8,091 bases of DNA from Pseudomonadota bacterium (lineage in GTDB: Bacteria > Pseudomonadota > Gammaproteobacteria > Enterobacterales > Enterobacteriaceae), in contig JAEYFY010000080.1 in assembly GCA_023454395.1 (NCBI GenBank), positions 1 through 8,091 on the forward strand, given 5' to 3'. The notes beneath the pieces were generated by a model that saw only the letters and a program-made list of their open reading frames with translations, ran no database searches and was not told the DNA's origin. Every line of letters begins with the position of its first letter. Positions within the stretch are counted from its first letter, which is position 1. Of the stretch, positions 5,989-8,091 are shown one piece after another. The position numbers were made by a program, and so were the translations under genes.

Positions 5989-7518
5989 TTATAATGCTTG
6001 TTCTTCTATTTGAAAAACGGCCACATTATCCATCAATACCTGCGCTTTCTCGTCTAACATCATCATTGAAGATGCGCCATTATCCACTAAAGAGGCGTTT
6101 TGTTGCACAACCGTATCCATCTGATTAATCGCTACCGCAATTTGTTCAATGCCAACCCGTTGCTCTTCTGAAGCAAGACTTATCCCTTGCATAATCTTAT
6201 TTACTTTTGCAATTGAAGAAACGATCTCTTGCATATGTTTTCCCGTTTTATTCACGAGAGCGGTTCCTTCAGCGACATCTTTTATAGATGCTTTTAATAT
6301 CTGACTGATCTCTTTTGCGGCATCTGCACTTTTAGCCGCTAAATTTCGTACTTCCACCGCAACAACGGTAAAACCTCTCCCTTGTTCCCCAGCTCTTGCA
6401 GCTTCTACCGCAGCATTTAGCGCTAAAATATTCGTTTGGCTCGCAAGATTATTAATCACTTCGTTAATCTCACCCACTTTTAACGCACCTTGCTCTATTT
6501 TTTTCATCGATGAGATAGCTTCTTTCATTACACTCGCACCATCTATAACGATATCATTAGATTGATTAATAATCTCATTGGCTTCTTGGGTATTTTCGGT
6601 GTTATTGGCTACAGCGGTTCTAATCTCTTCCATACTGGCTGCGGTTTGTTGCAATGCGCTAGCTTGCTCTTCAGTACGGGCAGAGAGTTCCTGATTACCT
6701 GATGAAATTTCAGAAGCTCCCCGTTTTATCTCTAATGTTTCTCTTTTTACAGTAAGAATGGTAGAGGTTAACGCTTTTTGCATATCACTAACATGTGAAA
6801 ATAACTCACCAAATTCATCTTTTTTTATTTTAGGTAAAGCGAAAACTAATTCCCCTTTACCAACTTTATTTAACATATTAGACAATGCATTAAGGTTATA
6901 AATAAAGGTTTTGTTTATCCAACGAATAACAAAATATAAAATAATAAATAGAATTAATAATGAGATGAGCGTGGAGTAAATAGAAAACTGAACCATGGTA
7001 TCTTGTCTATTTCTGAGTCCAGCACTGTTTTTAGCTTTAACAGAAACATAGTTATCAAATAGATGATCTAATCTATCAAAGTCATTGGCAAATTCTGTAT
7101 CTTTTATATGTATTGCTTCTAAGCCATTTGACGCAATCAAAAGTCTATCAATTAAACTATAAAATAACTTTGCTATTTCATCCGCACTTTTTTGTGCTTC
7201 TACTGTGACTTTTTTTTCTTTTACCCATATATCCATTGCACGTTTAGCACTTACCGCAATTCTTTTGTTTTTCTCAATAATTTCAGCACTTTTAGCATTT
7301 GTCTCTGCTGTATCTTGCATCAAAAAGTTCACATTAGAACGCATCGTTGCTAATTGATAACGTGCCATCAATACATCGGTGTAACGTGTTAACAATGTTT
7401 CCACTTGGGTGAAATTATTTTTCATTTTGTAGATGAAAAATGTAGATAATACAGAAGATAAAATAAAAATTAATAACAGTGCAGAGGAGCCTATTTTAGC
7501 ACTTCGTTTAATACTCAT
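5989..7518 (-). CDS. Methyl-accepting chemotaxis protein
   Basis: This 509-residue inner-membrane chemoreceptor signals to flagella through CheW and CheA. Transmembrane helix 1 is about residues 11-31 and helix 2 about 179-198. The periplasmic sensor between them is about 147 residues, mostly helical, fitting a four-helix-bundle domain. The HAMP domain covers about 199-252. Methylation helix 1 shows acidic/Gln pairs in heptad register at 283-284, 290-291 and 297-298, and a second set lies near 451-459. The conserved hairpin tip, with QTNILALNAAVEAARAGEQ at 361-379, is intact. The C-terminus ends EEQAL without the NWETF-type pentapeptide that tethers CheR and CheB. The ligand is unknown: the arginine pattern of the Tsr/Tar amino-acid pocket is not kept around residues 53-64. 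A weak AGGC ribosome site lies nine bases before the ATG, and the gene has its own sigma-28-like promoter. Confidence 0.95.
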   Translation of the reverse strand: MSIKRSAKIGSSALLLIFILSSVLSTFFIYKMKNNFTQVETLLTRYTDVLMARYQLATMRSNVNFLMQDTAETNAKSAEIIEKNKRIAVSAKRAMDIWVKEKKVTVEAQKSADEIAKLFYSLIDRLLIASNGLEAIHIKDTEFANDFDRLDHLFDNYVSVKAKNSAGLRNRQDTMVQFSIYSTLISLLILFIILYFVIRWINKTFIYNLNALSNMLNKVGKGELVFALPKIKKDEFGELFSHVSDMQKALTSTILTVKRETLEIKRGASEISSGNQELSARTEEQASALQQTAASMEEIRTAVANNTENTQEANEIINQSNDIVIDGASVMKEAISSMKKIEQGALKVGEINEVINNLASQTNILALNAAVEAARAGEQGRGFTVVAVEVRNLAAKSADAAKEISQILKASIKDVAEGTALVNKTGKHMQEIVSSIAKVNKIMQGISLASEEQRVGIEQIAVAINQMDTVVQQNASLVDNGASSMMMLDEKAQVLMDNVAVFQIEEQAL

Positions 7519-7559
7519 AATTAAAAAGCCTATATGTAAATAGCGATAAATTTTATTTC

Positions 7560-7587
7560 TTATCGACCTAGTTAATTTTTTTATTTA
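7560..7587 (-). promoter_or_regulatory. Candidate sigma-28 (FliA) promoter of the chemoreceptor gene
   Basis: Read on the minus strand, TAAA (7587-7584) is followed after 16 bases by GTCGATAA (7567-7560). This is one mismatch from the flagellar -10 consensus GCCGATAA; the usual spacing is TAAA-N15. Transcription would start near 7553 and give a leader of about 35 bases before the ATG at 7518. Class-3 flagellar promoters of this kind drive many enterobacterial chemoreceptor genes. The -10 match is good; the -35 is ordinary in AT-rich DNA. Confidence 0.55.
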
Positions 7588-7876
7588 ATTATTATTGATA
7601 CATATAAGTTAATAATTTTTATTTGAAATTTTTTATTCTATAAATAATCACTAATCATATTTTAAATAATTTACGCTTTAATCTTATTTTATAAAATAAT
7701 GCAACCGATAGTGTTAATAATAAATAAGCTATTTTTTATCAATCACACATTACTTTATTGAGTAGCCAATATCTGCTGATGTTTTCATAGATTATTCATA
7801 CACTCCATTATTCAAAAAATAATAAATAGCTTTATTTTCAATAAGTAACATCCATACTATCTCATTTTGAGAACAA
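7588..7876. other. AT-rich intergenic region without recognisable gene
   Basis: I see no open reading frame with a plausible ribosome site and no structured RNA. The only clear symmetry is a perfect 16-base palindrome, TTATTTTATAAAATAA, at 7684-7699, which may be chance in this composition. The region separates two outward-pointing genes and so holds their upstream control sequences. Confidence 0.5.
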
Positions 7877-7885
7877 TGATATAAT
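7877..7885 (+). promoter_or_regulatory. Extended -10 promoter of the HAD phosphatase gene
   Basis: TGATATAAT combines a perfect TATAAT (7880-7885) with a TGn extension at 7877-7879, which can work without a good -35; none is evident near 7857-7862. A start near 7892 leaves a leader of about 43 bases before the ATG at 7935. Confidence 0.65.
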
Positions 7886-7934
7886 ATGCACAATGACCTT
7901 AAAAACTCTGATGATTTACGGAGCTTAACTTTTT

Positions 7935-8091
7935 ATGCAACCCCAATTTGAAAACGCGAAAAACACCGTAAAAACGTTATCAGTGTTTGATTTTGATGGC
8001 ACGCTAACCTATCACGACAGTTTTATTCCTTTTCTAAAATTTGCCTTTGGTAAACGTAAATTCTCACGCCGTTTAATTAAAATGGTATTAC
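7935..8091 (+). CDS. HAD-superfamily phosphatase, 5' part only
   Basis: The first 52 residues are visible before the window ends. DFDGTLT at residues 19-25 is HAD motif I; its first Asp is the nucleophile and the third-position Asp the general acid/base of phosphate-transferring enzymes. The context after it (DSFIPFLKFAFG) resembles the HAD-IB, SerB-like subgroup, whose members dephosphorylate small phosphorylated metabolites. The 18 residues before motif I are polar, with no signal peptide, so a cytoplasmic enzyme is likely. GGAG at 7920-7923 is the ribosome site, with an 11-base spacing that is slightly long. The substrate cannot be inferred because the cap region and motifs II and III lie outside the window. 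Confidence 0.85.
   Translation, partial: MQPQFENAKNTVKTLSVFDFDGTLTYHDSFIPFLKFAFGKRKFSRRLIKMVL

Noticed and set aside
7684..7699. Perfect 16-base palindrome between chemoreceptor and phosphatase genes
   Set aside because: It is wholly A/T, lies about 115 bases upstream of the proposed chemoreceptor promoter and 180 bases upstream of the phosphatase promoter, and is within what chance gives in such composition, so it is mentioned only in the region entry.

Overview
The window looks like a chromosomal segment of a Proteus species, most likely P. mirabilis or a close relative. Three things support this: a low-GC, Gram-negative enterobacterial gene style, a small SQQQxSRYE-type helix-turn-helix regulator of the MrpJ family, and a four-gene chaperone-usher fimbrial operon of the F17 type. 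The best match I can name from memory is the UCA/NAF (uroepithelial cell adhesin / non-agglutinating fimbria) cluster, ucaJ-A-B-C-D. I name it from gene order, subunit mass (about 17 kDa mature) and F17-A-like motifs, not from a database search.

Layout: 101-400 (+) encodes the MrpJ-type regulator. 401-723 is an AT-rich non-coding stretch with three dyad-symmetric elements and one exact match to the MrpJ-type operator pattern ACnC-N7-GnGT as I recall it. 724-1287 (+) is the major pilin. A hairpin plus T-run at 1295-1331 separates it from 1353-2072 (+), the periplasmic chaperone. 2111-4750 (+) is the outer-membrane usher and 4754-5917 (+) the two-domain tip adhesin. A perfect bidirectional terminator at 5946-5984 closes the operon and also serves the convergent chemoreceptor gene at 5989-7518 (-), which has a flagellar sigma-28-like promoter at 7560-7587. 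The remaining 7588-7934 is AT-rich intergenic DNA ending in an extended -10 promoter for a HAD-family phosphatase gene (7935 onward, +) that runs off the window.

How the genes work together: pilin and adhesin enter the periplasm by Sec and are capped by the chaperone. They are then polymerised through the usher, giving a fibre that carries a single lectin at its tip. The terminator after the pilin gene would give more pilin than assembly proteins. In this family MrpJ-type regulators are encoded with fimbrial operons and repress flagellar motility, so a regulator, a fimbria and a sigma-28-type chemoreceptor side by side fit an adhere-or-swim theme, though the link is inferred.

I see no CRISPR, tRNA, rRNA, insertion sequence or clearly new multi-gene system. 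The most interesting parts are the regulatory region at 450-676, an unusual Ser/Asn/Thr-rich N-terminal extension on the mature usher, and the adhesin's divergent lectin domain.
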